Below are positions 15,870 to 23,627 of a stretch of DNA of 25,739 bases, piece after piece; position 1 is the stretch's first letter; each line of letters opens with the position of its first letter. The stretch is taken from the NCBI GenBank assembly GCA_035490315.1, contig DATHET010000128.1, positions 1 to 25,739 on the forward strand, given 5' to 3'. The DNA is from JADJQU01 sp035490315. GTDB lineage: Bacteria > Planctomycetota > UBA1135 > GCA-002686595. Under the pieces are notes generated by a model that did no database searches, was not told where the DNA came from, and saw only the letters and a list, made by a program, of their open reading frames with translations. Position numbers and translations under genes: made by a program.

Positions 15870-17682
15870 GCGGAGCGAGGCTGCCGGTCGGAATCCGCTC
15901 GGTCCACAGTTGATCGAGCAGCAGCGCCGTGCGCCAGTTGTCGACGCCGCGCCGCATCGCGCCGGCCACGCTGCTCAGGCTGCGGTGCTTGATCAGAGAC
16001 TGCATCAATCTGGAACCGCTCCGATCCGCGAGCTCGAGCAGCTGCAGGGTGTCGGCCTTCGCTTCCGGTTCGGCAGACGCCTCCGGCCTGAACCACTGCA
16101 CGATCGGGCGGCGCCGCGAGCCCATGACCCGCAGGGCCCAGCGACGCGCGAGGGCGTGGGCGCGAAAGCGCGCCGAGTCGATCGACATGCCCGTGTCGGC
16201 GTGGGGCAGATCCAGAAGAGTCGGATCCAGGCGCCGCTGCACCGCCGCGTAGAAGCGGAAATCGCGCTTGTGCTCATCGGGCACGCGCATCGCAGCTTCG
16301 AACACCGACAGCGCGAGACAAGGACTGATCTGCCACAGGAATCCGCGGTTGCGATCCTCGCCCTCGAAGAGCCACTTGCGGCTGCGCTCGGCGATTTTCC
16401 AATGCACCGCCTTCTGATCGAGGTCGGGCTCGGGGTAGGAGAGGAGCCGCGCGCGCAAGCCCTCGACCAGGCTGCCCGGCTCGAGATCGAAGAGGACTTC
16501 GACTTGGTCGGCGGGCATGAGTTGATGTTCTTCCACGACGACGTCGACCAGCTGATCGAAGCTCCGCACTCGGCGAACGGGCCGCAGGTCGGGGAAGATC
16601 TTGTCACCGCCATCTCCCGTCAGCAGCACGGCGCTTTCGCCCCAGCGTCTCACGATCTCCTCGAGGAAGCCGGGGATGAAAGACATCCCGGTGTGGTTGA
16701 GTCCATCCTTCAGCCACACCAGGCGTTCCTCGTCCGGGGTCCCGAGGGCGGGCAGCTCGACGCATTCCCAATGCACGCCGAGTGCGCGAGCCAGCTGCTC
16801 CGCGATCCGCACGTCCGCATCGTGGGCGCCGTTCGCCCTGCGGAACGTAGTCGCGATGCAATCGGGGCGCGCACGCCGCACGCAGGCCAGGATCGAGCGC
16901 GAATCGTGTCCGCCGCTGAGCGAAACGACAGGTGTCATCGGCCGCTCGCCCTTCGTCGCCGCGGCGGTCGCATGGAGGATCCTGTCGGCGAGATCGGCCG
17001 CGCAGGCATCCAATCCGCGCGCATCCGATTTGACATCGCAGCGCAGGATCCAGGTCTGGGCGCGGCGAGCCTCGATCGAGTCTCCGCCGGTGCGCACGTC
17101 GATGAAGAATCCCTCGGGCGCGCGCTCGATTTCCTCGAAGAGCGTGCGCGATCCCAGGGGATAGCCCAGCCAGAAATGCTCGGCGAGCCCGCGGGAATCG
17201 AAACTCCATGCACCGCTGATTGCCGCGGCAAATTTGCATTCGCGAGCGATCGCCAGGCCGGCCCTCGTGTCCTGCAGATAGATCGGCAAGCGGCCGAGCG
17301 CATCGCCGAAGACGATGCAGCGATCTTCCGCCGCGATCACGATCAAGAAGTCGCCGTCGCTCGAGCGGACGAAGTCGGACACGATGCGCAGCGCGTCCTC
17401 CGCCGCGAGCGCGCGGCGCGACAGGCTCGCGAGCTCGCGCCGGAGCTCGCGTTCGCTGCGACCATGGATCTGTCCTTCGAAGACCAGCGTGAATCCAGAT
17501 TCGGTCCAGACGCGCAGCGGATATCCGGAATAGCTCACGTGCCCGACGAGACAGCGCTCGGTCTCCACGTCGAGGGAACTCGAGTCCGTCGACTTCTGGA
17601 TCATCAGCTGCTGCGCGGCCTTGAAGCGCAGGGCATCCCCGGGATCCGGTCGCCGTGGGAACCATGCGGTAATGCCGGGCAT
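15793..17682 (-). CDS. Asparagine-synthetase-like protein without the N-terminal Cys nucleophile
   Basis: 629 aa. The N-terminal ~200 residues have the class II glutamine amidotransferase fold pattern (LVFEGQIHG, SSDGDFLIVIAAED, FGDALGRLPIYL), but the protein begins MPGI where active AsnB begins MCGI, so glutamine hydrolysis is not expected. The ATP-pyrophosphatase motif follows at 256-261 (SGGHDS), then a synthetase region with LLTGDGGDKIFPD. Relatives include asparagine synthetases of polysaccharide loci and beta-lactam-synthetase-like enzymes that adenylate a carboxylate and form an amide. Here it could amidate a sugar acid or another carboxylate using free ammonia or another amine. An upstream in-frame stop (TGA) and the MPGI context support the ATG at 17682, although the ribosome site is weak. 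The Arg/Pro-rich tail reads through the end of the convergent glycosyltransferase gene. Confidence 0.82.
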   Translation of the reverse strand: MPGITAWFPRRPDPGDALRFKAAQQLMIQKSTDSSSLDVETERCLVGHVSYSGYPLRVWTESGFTLVFEGQIHGRSERELRRELASLSRRALAAEDALRIVSDFVRSSDGDFLIVIAAEDRCIVFGDALGRLPIYLQDTRAGLAIARECKFAAAISGAWSFDSRGLAEHFWLGYPLGSRTLFEEIERAPEGFFIDVRTGGDSIEARRAQTWILRCDVKSDARGLDACAADLADRILHATAAATKGERPMTPVVSLSGGHDSRSILACVRRARPDCIATTFRRANGAHDADVRIAEQLARALGVHWECVELPALGTPDEERLVWLKDGLNHTGMSFIPGFLEEIVRRWGESAVLLTGDGGDKIFPDLRPVRRVRSFDQLVDVVVEEHQLMPADQVEVLFDLEPGSLVEGLRARLLSYPEPDLDQKAVHWKIAERSRKWLFEGEDRNRGFLWQISPCLALSVFEAAMRVPDEHKRDFRFYAAVQRRLDPTLLDLPHADTGMSIDSARFRAHALARRWALRVMGSRRRPIVQWFRPEASAEPEAKADTLQLLELADRSGSRLMQSLIKHRSLSSVAGAMRRGVDNWRTALLLDQLWTERIPTGSLAPLTSRAARPGFVPTPRPRPRRNNARR

Positions 17683-17744
17683 CGTGCATTCGTTTGGACA
17701 GTTTTTCGCGAGTTCTCAAGTGCGATCCTCACCTCACGCGAGTT

Positions 17745-17765
17745 GCTCGTGCCCGTCGCACGAGC
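17745..17765. repeat. Perfect 8-bp inverted repeat in divergent promoter region
   Basis: The arms GCTCGTGC and GCACGAGC are separated by 5 nt, between the divergent asparagine-synthetase-like gene and the PRC-barrel gene. It could be an operator or a small hairpin. No regulator gene is nearby, so function is unassigned. Confidence 0.4.
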
Positions 17766-17903
17766 TGCGCTGCGAGCACGCGATGACGACAAGGGCATGG
17801 CGCTTGCTATTCGAATCCTCCAAGGCGTGAAAAGTCGCCCGCTTTGCGACGTGGACAACAGTCTTCGCCCTCCCGACATCCACTTAGATCGCGACTCAAA
17901 CCC

Positions 17904-17910
17904 AAGGAGA
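17904..17910 (+). promoter_or_regulatory. Ribosome binding site of PRC-barrel gene
   Basis: AAGGAGA lies just upstream of the ATG at 17914 and decides this start, because the frame stays open far upstream across the antisense gene. Confidence 0.75.
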
Positions 17911-17913
17911 CGT

Positions 17914-18795
17914 ATGAAACATCTGCAAGTCCTGACATTCGCCACGGTGCTCGCGGGTCTCGCCCCCTTCGCCCAGGCACTGCCTCAGGAGAAGCCGACG
18001 ACCACCACCATTCAGACCAAGACGACCAAGCTGATGCGCGTAGGCAGCGATCTGGTCGGCAAATCGCTGGTCAACGAGAAGAACGAGTCACTCGGCAAGG
18101 TGGAGGATGTCATCGTCCACCCCCGCGGTGACGTTGCCTTCATCGAGTTTTCCGGCGCGGGTGCGTTGAACACCGGAGCCAAGCGCTTCCCGGTGCCCTG
18201 GCGCGCTCTCGACCGCAACGAGGAGGGCCAGTTCGTGCTCCGCAGCACGCCCTCCGACTTTGCACATTCGCCTTCTTACGACAAGAAGCCCGACCTGACG
18301 GCGATCAGCTGGTGGGATGAGACCGACAAGGCCTACGCCAAGCTCGTGGCCGTGAAGGCCTCGCCGGCGGAAGCCTCGGCCTCCCTGGCGCCCACGAAGC
18401 TGCTCTACCTGGGCAATGACCTGCGCTCGCGCAGCGTCGAGAACCCGGACGGACAGAAAATCGCGTCCATGCACGAGCTGGTCGTCGATCCGCGCAGCGG
18501 ACGCGTCGCCTACGTCGTGCTCGGCGTCGGCGGCAACCTCGGAGCTGGCGAACGGATGATCGCCGTGCCCTGGGAAGCGCTGAAGTCCATGCCTGACAAG
18601 AACAATCCGAAAGTCGAGCGCCTGACGCTCTCGACCACCAAGGAAAAGCTCGAGGCGGCCCCTGAGTTCCAGGCCTCCACGGAGGGCTGGGCCAAGGCCA
18701 GCGAGCCCGACTACATCACGAAGGTCTACGAGTACTACTCCGTGCCTCCGTACTGGGTCGTCGAGAAGAAGGTCGACGCTCCGAAGAAGCCGTAA
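17914..18795 (+). CDS. Secreted protein with two PRC-barrel domains
   Basis: 293 aa. It has an N-terminal Sec signal peptide (MKHLQVLTFATVLAGLAPFA, cleavage probably after AQA, ~residue 23). Two PRC-barrel modules follow: the first around residues 42-115 (RVGSDLVGKSLVNEKNESLG, VEDVIVHPRGDVAFIEF, VPWRAL) and the second around 165-240 (YLGNDLRSRSVENPDGQKI, HELVVDPRSGRVAYVVLGVG, VPWEAL). PRC-barrels are small beta barrels found in RNA-processing, photosynthetic and stress-related envelope proteins; the partner here is unknown. The C-terminus is Lys/Pro-rich. It diverges from the asparagine-synthetase-like gene and converges on a BON-domain lipoprotein. PRC-barrel and BON proteins often occur together among envelope-stress genes, so a stress role is plausible but not shown. 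Confidence 0.88.
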   Translation: MKHLQVLTFATVLAGLAPFAQALPQEKPTTTTIQTKTTKLMRVGSDLVGKSLVNEKNESLGKVEDVIVHPRGDVAFIEFSGAGALNTGAKRFPVPWRALDRNEEGQFVLRSTPSDFAHSPSYDKKPDLTAISWWDETDKAYAKLVAVKASPAEASASLAPTKLLYLGNDLRSRSVENPDGQKIASMHELVVDPRSGRVAYVVLGVGGNLGAGERMIAVPWEALKSMPDKNNPKVERLTLSTTKEKLEAAPEFQASTEGWAKASEPDYITKVYEYYSVPPYWVVEKKVDAPKKP

Positions 18796-18812
18796 CGTGC
18801 AATGAAACGTGC

Positions 18813-18854
18813 GGAGCCAGGCTCCAACAGCGCGAGCTGTTGGAGCCTGGCTCC
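18813..18854. terminator. Strong hairpin between convergent genes, likely bidirectional terminator
   Basis: A perfect 17-bp inverted repeat (GGAGCCAGGCTCCAACA and its complement) extends by GC/GC to a 19-bp stem closed by a GCGA tetraloop of the GNRA class. It lies between the stop codons of the PRC-barrel and BON genes. There is no clear run of T after either arm, so it may act as a U-tract-independent terminator or mRNA 3'-end stabiliser. A dispersed repeat is also possible. Confidence 0.7.
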
Positions 18855-18871
18855 TTGTGCGGCCAGCCCGC

Positions 18872-19198
18872 TCAGTCGGGCTTGACCTCGAGCCGGTTGT
18901 CCACGCGCGTCACACCGGCGACGGTGGTTGCGATCGTCTCGACGGTATTCCTCTCGACGACGGAGGCCACTTTGCCGCGCAGGGCGACGAAACCGTTTTC
19001 CGTGGTCACCTCGATCTTGCGCGCGTCCTCCGAGAGCTCGCCCTTTTCCGCGATCCGCTGCTGGATCTCCTGCGTGATGCGCAGGTCGTCGGACACGGAT
19101 TGTGAAGATTGGGCCGTGCCAGCGGCGCTGGCGACGCTGTCCTTGCATGCGCTGAGGGAAAGCAGAGTCGCGAGGGCCAAGGCTGATGAAAGATGCAT
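18872..19198 (-). CDS. BON-domain lipoprotein
   Basis: 108 aa. The start at 19198 is chosen over the longer upstream frame because AAGGAG lies 7 nt before it and the protein then begins with a lipoprotein signal, MHLSSALALATLLSLSAC, with lipobox L-S-A-C. One BON domain follows (residues ~38-108): ITQEIQQRIAEKGELSEDA, EVTTENGFVALRGKV, ETIATTVAGVTRVDNRLEV. BON domains bind phospholipid or peptidoglycan surfaces, as in OsmY-type envelope-stress proteins, so it is likely anchored in an envelope membrane. It converges on the PRC-barrel gene and diverges from the calcium-loop protein. Confidence 0.88.
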   Translation of the reverse strand: MHLSSALALATLLSLSACKDSVASAAGTAQSSQSVSDDLRITQEIQQRIAEKGELSEDARKIEVTTENGFVALRGKVASVVERNTVETIATTVAGVTRVDNRLEVKPD

Positions 19199-19205
19199 GG
19201 GGTTG

Positions 19206-19211
19206 CTCCTT
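19206..19211 (-). promoter_or_regulatory. Ribosome binding site of BON lipoprotein
   Basis: Reads AAGGAG on the minus strand, 7 nt before the ATG at 19198. It supports the short start, which begins directly with the lipoprotein signal. Confidence 0.75.
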
Positions 19212-19374
19212 GTTGCAGAAGCGAGCAGAGCCTCAAAGCTCATGCCGCTCCGCACGACGCTTGCAGGATCCCTTTCTACAATTGGTCAGGCCACGCTGCG
19301 CCGCTGAGCGTCGAGGACGGTACGCGTGCCGTGGTCACAGGGGAATGCCGTTTGCAATACGACGGGACCCCGGG

Positions 19375-20271
19375 ATGGCCAAAATGAAAGGAATCAGCAC
19401 GATCGCCGCTGCTCTCGCTCTCTTGCTTTTCACTGGTTCCACCGCGATCGCGGTTCAATCCGAGGTTCCCCCGGATCCGCTGCAGGACAGGGACGGAGAC
19501 GGATTGGACGACGCGCTCGAGGCTGGTCAGTGCTCGGCTGTGGATCTCGTCGACAGCGATGGCGACGGGTGGAACGACGCCGAGGAACTGGCGCGCGGAA
19601 GCCTGGCGACGGTCCACGACTCGCAGCCAGAGGCACAAGCGCAATCGATCGGCGCCGCCGCGTACATGCGCGGCGGGCGCTTGCACGTCGCCTTGGCGCT
19701 CTACGTCCAGAGCGGCTCGTTGCGCGGAGTCGACCTCGACGTCGGAATTCGCGCCTTGGATCGCATGGTCCCGCTCGCGCCGGCTAAATACAGCCCGCTG
19801 GCGGTCCTGACCAGCGTCCCGACGCGAAATCCGGGCGAGCTGCTGCTCGTCCTCGACATCGTGGTCCCCAACACGCCATTGCTGCGCAGCGGAGCGATGT
19901 CGGTCTACGCCACCATGAGCCTCCGCGACGTCGTGAAGGCCGCCGCGGCGGTCAATCTCGTCATGCTGGGCGACACGCCGGCGGCCTTGATCAGACCGGC
20001 TCAGTGGTCGCCTGCTGCGCAGGAGCTGCTCGGGCCCGGCCTCATGCATCGGCCCCTGGGCGGGACGCAGGCGCCGATCGGATGGTCATCGGGAGAAGTC
20101 TGCTTCCAACAGCTCGCCTCGGTCGGCGCGCATGGCGCCGTGGTGACCCAGGAAGTCACGACGGCCTCCTGCATGAACGGCTGGGATGCCTACTGCGACG
20201 GCGGCTCGTGCGCGTCCTCGGTCGGGACGACGGTCGACCTGGTCGATCCGGCGGCCCTGATCGGCGGCTAG
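19375..20271 (+). CDS. Secreted protein with thrombospondin-type-3-like calcium loops
   Basis: 298 aa from ATG 19375; a second in-frame ATG at 19384 would also keep the signal peptide. A Sec signal (KGISTIAAALALLLFTGSTAIA) is followed by two Asp-rich loops: D38-R-D-G-D-G-L-D-D and D60-S-D-G-D-G-W-N-D, each leading to a conserved Glu (ALE, AEE). This is the pattern of thrombospondin type 3/dockerin-like calcium sites. The remaining ~220 residues are predicted mainly beta and contain several Cys near the C-terminus (SCMNGWDAYCDGGSCASS) that could form disulfides. I do not recognise the rest. It ends at a strong hairpin and diverges from the BON gene. Confidence 0.75.
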   Translation: MAKMKGISTIAAALALLLFTGSTAIAVQSEVPPDPLQDRDGDGLDDALEAGQCSAVDLVDSDGDGWNDAEELARGSLATVHDSQPEAQAQSIGAAAYMRGGRLHVALALYVQSGSLRGVDLDVGIRALDRMVPLAPAKYSPLAVLTSVPTRNPGELLLVLDIVVPNTPLLRSGAMSVYATMSLRDVVKAAAAVNLVMLGDTPAALIRPAQWSPAAQELLGPGLMHRPLGGTQAPIGWSSGEVCFQQLASVGAHGAVVTQEVTTASCMNGWDAYCDGGSCASSVGTTVDLVDPAALIGG

Positions 20272-20316
20272 CGATCTCTCCGCGAAGCTCGCGCTCGAGC
20301 TTCGCGGAGAGATCGC
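20271..20316. terminator. Perfect 20-bp hairpin between convergent genes, likely bidirectional terminator
   Basis: The arm at 20271-20290 (GCGATCTCTCCGCGAAGCTC) is exactly complementary to 20297-20316, with a 6-nt loop. It starts on the last base of the TAG of the plus-strand gene and ends 7 nt before the stop of the minus-strand gene, so it can end transcription from both sides. No U-tract is visible. Confidence 0.75.
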
Positions 20317-20322
20317 GCGGTC

Positions 20323-21870
20323 CTACTGGCCGAGCGCGAACAGGATCGCGTTGTTGATCGCGTATCCCTGTCCATCCGGGCCGATCAGCGTGGGCGTGTA
20401 AGCCTCGCCGATTCCGGCCGTCAGGGTCACCACCTCGTTCAGCGTGTTCGTCGCGAAGTCCCAGCGGTAGCACTTGCCGTCTTCGTTGTTGACAATGGCG
20501 CACTGGCCCGCTGCGTCGACGGCCGCCGAGTTGATGCACCACTCGCGCACCGCGTTCGGGCTGTTCGGCCCCTGGTTCGGCGGATCCGGCGTCGGACCGA
20601 CCTTGATCAGGATCTCCTTCATGACTGTGATCCCCGACACCGCGTCGATCTGCGTCGCGTGGGGATCGAGCACCGCCACCTTGTTCAAGCCGTCGCCTGT
20701 CTGGGTGCCGGCGTAGTTGTTGTACTTCGTCAGCAGCAGGTAGGCCGAGCCACCCGCGTACTGCGGCACGGCGGTCGAAGGAAAGATCGAAGCCGTGTCG
20801 TCCCAGCCGAAAGCGCCAGGCGCATAGGTCGTGGTCAGGTCCGGGCTGTAGTGCAGCATCCAGCCGCGCGAATTGTTCGATCCGCCCGGGCTCTCGTTGA
20901 CTCCGAAGAATACGTCGCCGTCGGGTGCGATCGAGGGACAGGCCGTGCCCACGTCGGACATGGGCGCGTTGTTGTTCGACTTCGGGTCCTTGCAGCGGAC
21001 CTTGTAGAGGGGGGCCAGGGTGGTGCTGTTCAACCCGACCAGGTAGCCGGTGCCGGAACTCGAGCTCTTGACGCCGACGTAGATCACCGAGCCGTCGTTG
21101 GACAGGGCGGGGGAGCAGTTCATCAAGCATCGGTTCATCGACGCGTCGCCCGAGGCCGTCGACGCGGAGGTCCAGCTCCCGTTGCCGTTCGAATCCAGGC
21201 GCGCGATTCCGCTGATCAGGCCTGCGGGCGTCGTGCTGCTCGCGGTGAAGCCGAAGTAGCAGGTTCCGTTCGTGTCACAGGTGATCGGCGTGTTGATCTT
21301 GACGAACTGGTTGTAGGTTGACGGCGCGGCGTTGTAGTTGGCGATGCCGAAAAAGGCCTGGCGAACCGCAATGCCCGTGCTGAGGTCCGCCGCTGCGCGC
21401 ACCAGGACAGTGCCGCCTGCCGCGGGGATCACCACTGCGTTGCTGGGCGTCAAGGTCGGGCCGCAAGGCGGCGTCCAGCTCGAGTTCGGGAGCACGTAAT
21501 CCGTGGTCTGAGTCCAGTTGAGCGCGCCGTTGGATCCCTTGCGCGACTCGACGCGGAAGTTGCCGCTGACTCCAGTCTTGACCGTGACCAGCACGTTGTT
21601 GCGCCTCGTGATCAGCGGGCTGCCGTAGTGGATCAGCAGCAGATTGCCCGAGTACTGCGGCAGCAGATCGACCGGCGTCTGCCAGTGGATCTGATTGAGC
21701 GTCTGCATCGCGAACGGCGAGAGCGCGTTGTGCTGCGAGTTGTACGCGTAGTTTGGCCAGCCGCGCAGATAACTGAGCCCGGGGACGTCGTTCCCTCCGA
21801 AGCCGAGGAGCAATGCGATTCCGGCGGAACCTAGACCGGCGACAACAGCGATCGGAAGGATGCGTTTCAT
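20323..21870 (-). CDS. Secreted or membrane-anchored PQQ/beta-propeller-like protein
   Basis: 515 aa. The start at 21870 (MKRILPIAVVAGLGSAGIAL) places a hydrophobic signal or anchor at the N-terminus; 12 more residues upstream are possible. The mature part begins with WPNYAYNSQHNALSP, like the entry strand of PQQ-type propellers. It continues as repeated beta blades with short motifs such as SPALSNDGSVIYVGV, CPSIAPDGDVFFGV and TPTLIGPDGQGYAINN, which look like quinoprotein/WD-like repeats. No cofactor residues could be assigned. Several Cys pairs suggest an oxidising, extracytoplasmic location. The substrate is unknown; a structural or binding propeller is as likely as an enzyme. It converges on the calcium-loop protein across a hairpin. 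Confidence 0.68.
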   Translation of the reverse strand: MKRILPIAVVAGLGSAGIALLLGFGGNDVPGLSYLRGWPNYAYNSQHNALSPFAMQTLNQIHWQTPVDLLPQYSGNLLLIHYGSPLITRRNNVLVTVKTGVSGNFRVESRKGSNGALNWTQTTDYVLPNSSWTPPCGPTLTPSNAVVIPAAGGTVLVRAAADLSTGIAVRQAFFGIANYNAAPSTYNQFVKINTPITCDTNGTCYFGFTASSTTPAGLISGIARLDSNGNGSWTSASTASGDASMNRCLMNCSPALSNDGSVIYVGVKSSSSGTGYLVGLNSTTLAPLYKVRCKDPKSNNNAPMSDVGTACPSIAPDGDVFFGVNESPGGSNNSRGWMLHYSPDLTTTYAPGAFGWDDTASIFPSTAVPQYAGGSAYLLLTKYNNYAGTQTGDGLNKVAVLDPHATQIDAVSGITVMKEILIKVGPTPDPPNQGPNSPNAVREWCINSAAVDAAGQCAIVNNEDGKCYRWDFATNTLNEVVTLTAGIGEAYTPTLIGPDGQGYAINNAILFALGQ

Positions 21871-22481
21871 GGGGGTGATCTCGTGTGGCAGTGGGGTCGC
21901 AGCCAAACCTGGAACACGGCCCAGATGTCAGGGCCGAGTACGGTGGACGTGAGCCTAGCATTGGCTTGCCGGAGCGGGTGACCGGGCCGGCGGGTTCACG
22001 CGCAGGGCCCTCCTGGCGCGTCCGGGATTTACTTCTGCCTTGCGAGGCGCGGGTCCGGCGCGGCCCGTCCAGTGCGCCGGCCCTTCGCCCGCGGGCCCAG
22101 CAAGACAGCGCTCGAGCGCCGTCCTGGAAATCGGACCCTGGCGACCTGCCCGGATTGGCGCAGTCGGCGCGCCGCGCGTTCTCACCATTAACAAGGAAGG
22201 CCGGCGTGCATCCGCTGCTCTGGACAGCGCGGCGCAAGTCGATTCGAGCTCTGGCGGAGATCACGAAAATCTTTCCGACATCCGGAAGGCGGCGTCCCGC
22301 GAATTGAACAACCGCTCGAGAAGAAGTCGGCGGCTATTCGGCAGCCATTGTCAGGAGCGGGTTCCCGCTCACCCGATAGAGGGATCTGCAATCCCTTCCC
22401 TCTCGGTCCCCGCGACCCTGCATGACGCGCTGCGAGTTCCTCTTGCTTCCTCCCATGATGTCGAAAATTTCGAGCGGTTCG
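21871..22481. other. 611-bp divergent intergenic region upstream of pilin operon
   Basis: It separates the propeller gene from the pilin-like operon. Open frames crossing it lack recognisable protein features. Two compact palindromes at 22355-22403 lie just upstream of the pilin genes. A GG-N10-GC pair (21887-21900) resembles a sigma-54 promoter only loosely. No RNA family was recognised. Confidence 0.45.
22355..22403 (+). repeat. Two adjacent small hairpins upstream of pilin operon
   Basis: GAGCGG/CCGCTC (22355-22360 and 22365-22370, loop GTTC) is followed by AGAGGGA/TCCCTCT (22378-22384 and 22397-22403). The inner GGGAT/ATCCC can pair as an alternative to the second stem. They may form a structured mRNA leader. 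Function is unassigned. Confidence 0.35.
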
Positions 22482-23024
22482 ATGAAGCGCCTGCGAGCGC
22501 CTTCCCGCGCGGGATTCTCCATGATCGAGCTGATGGTCGTGCTGGCCATCCTGACCATGGGGGTTTCCATGTTTTCCAGCACGCTGGTGTCCACGGCGCG
22601 GCAGAGCCAGGCCAAGCGCGAGATCGCGATCGCCGCGGAAGGCGCGCGCCGCGCGATGGAATTGATGCGCAGCCAGAGCTGCGAGATCCTCTTCGCGACC
22701 TACAACGAGAGCTCCGCTGACGATCCCGGCGGAGCAGGCACGGCCCCGGGCAAGCACTTCGTGGTCACGGGCCTGACCCTGCGCGACGGCGACAAGGACG
22801 GCTTCGTCGGCGAGATCCTGTTCCCTACCGTCGAGACAGCCCTGCGCGAGGACGTGGTCGACACCGTGCTCGGCATGCCGCGCGACCTCGACGGCGACAA
22901 CCAGGTCGACAACGCCAATCACGCCGCCAATTACGTGCTCTTGCCGGTGCACGTGCGGATCCAGTGGAAGGGCGTCTCGGGCGACGTGTCCTTCGACCTC
23001 TACAACCAATTCGTCAAACAATGA
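22482..23024 (+). CDS. Type IV prepilin-like protein (minor pilin/pseudopilin)
   Basis: 180 aa from ATG 22482, chosen because it gives a short basic leader (MKRLRAPSRAG) before the cleavage site; ATGs at 22422, 22455 and 22458 would lengthen the leader. The class III signal is G11/F12 with Glu at +5 (FSMIELMVVLAILTMGVSMF). A prepilin peptidase would cleave and N-methylate it, and the hydrophobic helix would anchor it in the inner membrane for assembly into a pilus or type II pseudopilus. The globular part has two Asp-rich loops (DGDKDGF and DLDGDNQVDNA) that could bind calcium, as in some pseudopilins. The stop overlaps the next ATG (ATGA), so it is the first gene of a coupled operon. Confidence 0.85.
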   Translation: MKRLRAPSRAGFSMIELMVVLAILTMGVSMFSSTLVSTARQSQAKREIAIAAEGARRAMELMRSQSCEILFATYNESSADDPGGAGTAPGKHFVVTGLTLRDGDKDGFVGEILFPTVETALREDVVDTVLGMPRDLDGDNQVDNANHAANYVLLPVHVRIQWKGVSGDVSFDLYNQFVKQ

Positions 23025-23626
23025 AGCTCTGCTCCAACAGGATGCGTGGATCAGCCGGCTTCACGGTGCTCGAAATCGTGATCGCGCTGACGATTCTCGC
23101 GATGGTGGCGGCGAACGTGCTGATGGTCGAGCGCTCGAGCACCAAGGCCTTCGAGGCGGGCACCTCGATGAGCTCGCTCGACATGCAGCTCGAGCGCACC
23201 ATGGATCGCATCGCCCTGGCCTTGATGGCCGCGCGCAAGGATTCGCTCGCGCCCGGCAGCGCCGCGCCGCTGTGGGACAAGAAAGTGACCTTCGATCAGA
23301 GCAAGGGCTTCGAGGACGGCAACGAGGTCATCGGCGACACCGAGCGCATCGAGCTGATCAGCGGGCCGGAGCAGATCGTGTGGAAACAGCGCCCGGACAC
23401 GACCGACGAGCGCAAGGTGGTCTGGACCAACTGGGTGCGCGAGTACTTCAAGGACGAGCTGCCCAACGGCGTCGACGACGACTTGAACGGGCTGACCGAC
23501 GAGGCCGGATTGAGCTTCACGGTCGACGGCAATCGCGTGACGATCCGCCTGACGCTCGAGCGCGAAGGCCCGAATCACACCGTGTTGAAGCGCACCCAGG
23601 AAACCACCGTGACCTGCAGGAACTGA
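23021..23626 (+). CDS. Type IV prepilin-like protein, PilW/GspJ-like
   Basis: 201 aa. The prepilin signal is G13/F14 with Glu at +5 (FTVLEIVIALTILAMVAANV), and the basic leader is 13 residues. The middle (ERTMDRIALALMAARKDSL) resembles the region after the N-terminal helix in PilW/GspJ-type minor pilins. An Asp-rich loop near 23465-23508 reads NGVDDDLNGLTDEAGL and is a candidate calcium site. The start is fixed by the ATGA overlap with the preceding gene, and the next gene begins one nucleotide after its stop. Whether it belongs to a pilus or a type II secretion system cannot be told from the sequence alone. Confidence 0.85.
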   Translation: MKLCSNRMRGSAGFTVLEIVIALTILAMVAANVLMVERSSTKAFEAGTSMSSLDMQLERTMDRIALALMAARKDSLAPGSAAPLWDKKVTFDQSKGFEDGNEVIGDTERIELISGPEQIVWKQRPDTTDERKVVWTNWVREYFKDELPNGVDDDLNGLTDEAGLSFTVDGNRVTIRLTLEREGPNHTVLKRTQETTVTCRN

Positions 23627-23627
23627 G

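Noticed and set aside
15910..17913. Plus-strand open frame extending the PRC-barrel protein ~670 residues upstream
   Set aside because: It is antisense to the asparagine-synthetase-like gene; the true start is the ATG at 17914, which has AAGGAGA before it and a signal peptide after it.
19277..19282. TACAAT as a -10 promoter element before the calcium-loop protein gene
   Set aside because: No matching -35 hexamer lies 16-18 bp upstream and no extended -10 TG is present.
21886..21900. Sigma-54-like site (TGGCA, GG-N10-GC spacing)
   Set aside because: The -12 part (TCGC) and flanking bases fit poorly, and the site is nearly 600 bp from the pilin start; chance occurrence in GC-rich DNA is likely.
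22040..22720. Plus-strand open frame (226 codons) crossing into the pilin gene
   Set aside because: It runs in a different frame through the clear prepilin signal; its sequence is Arg/Ala/Pro-rich and without domain character.
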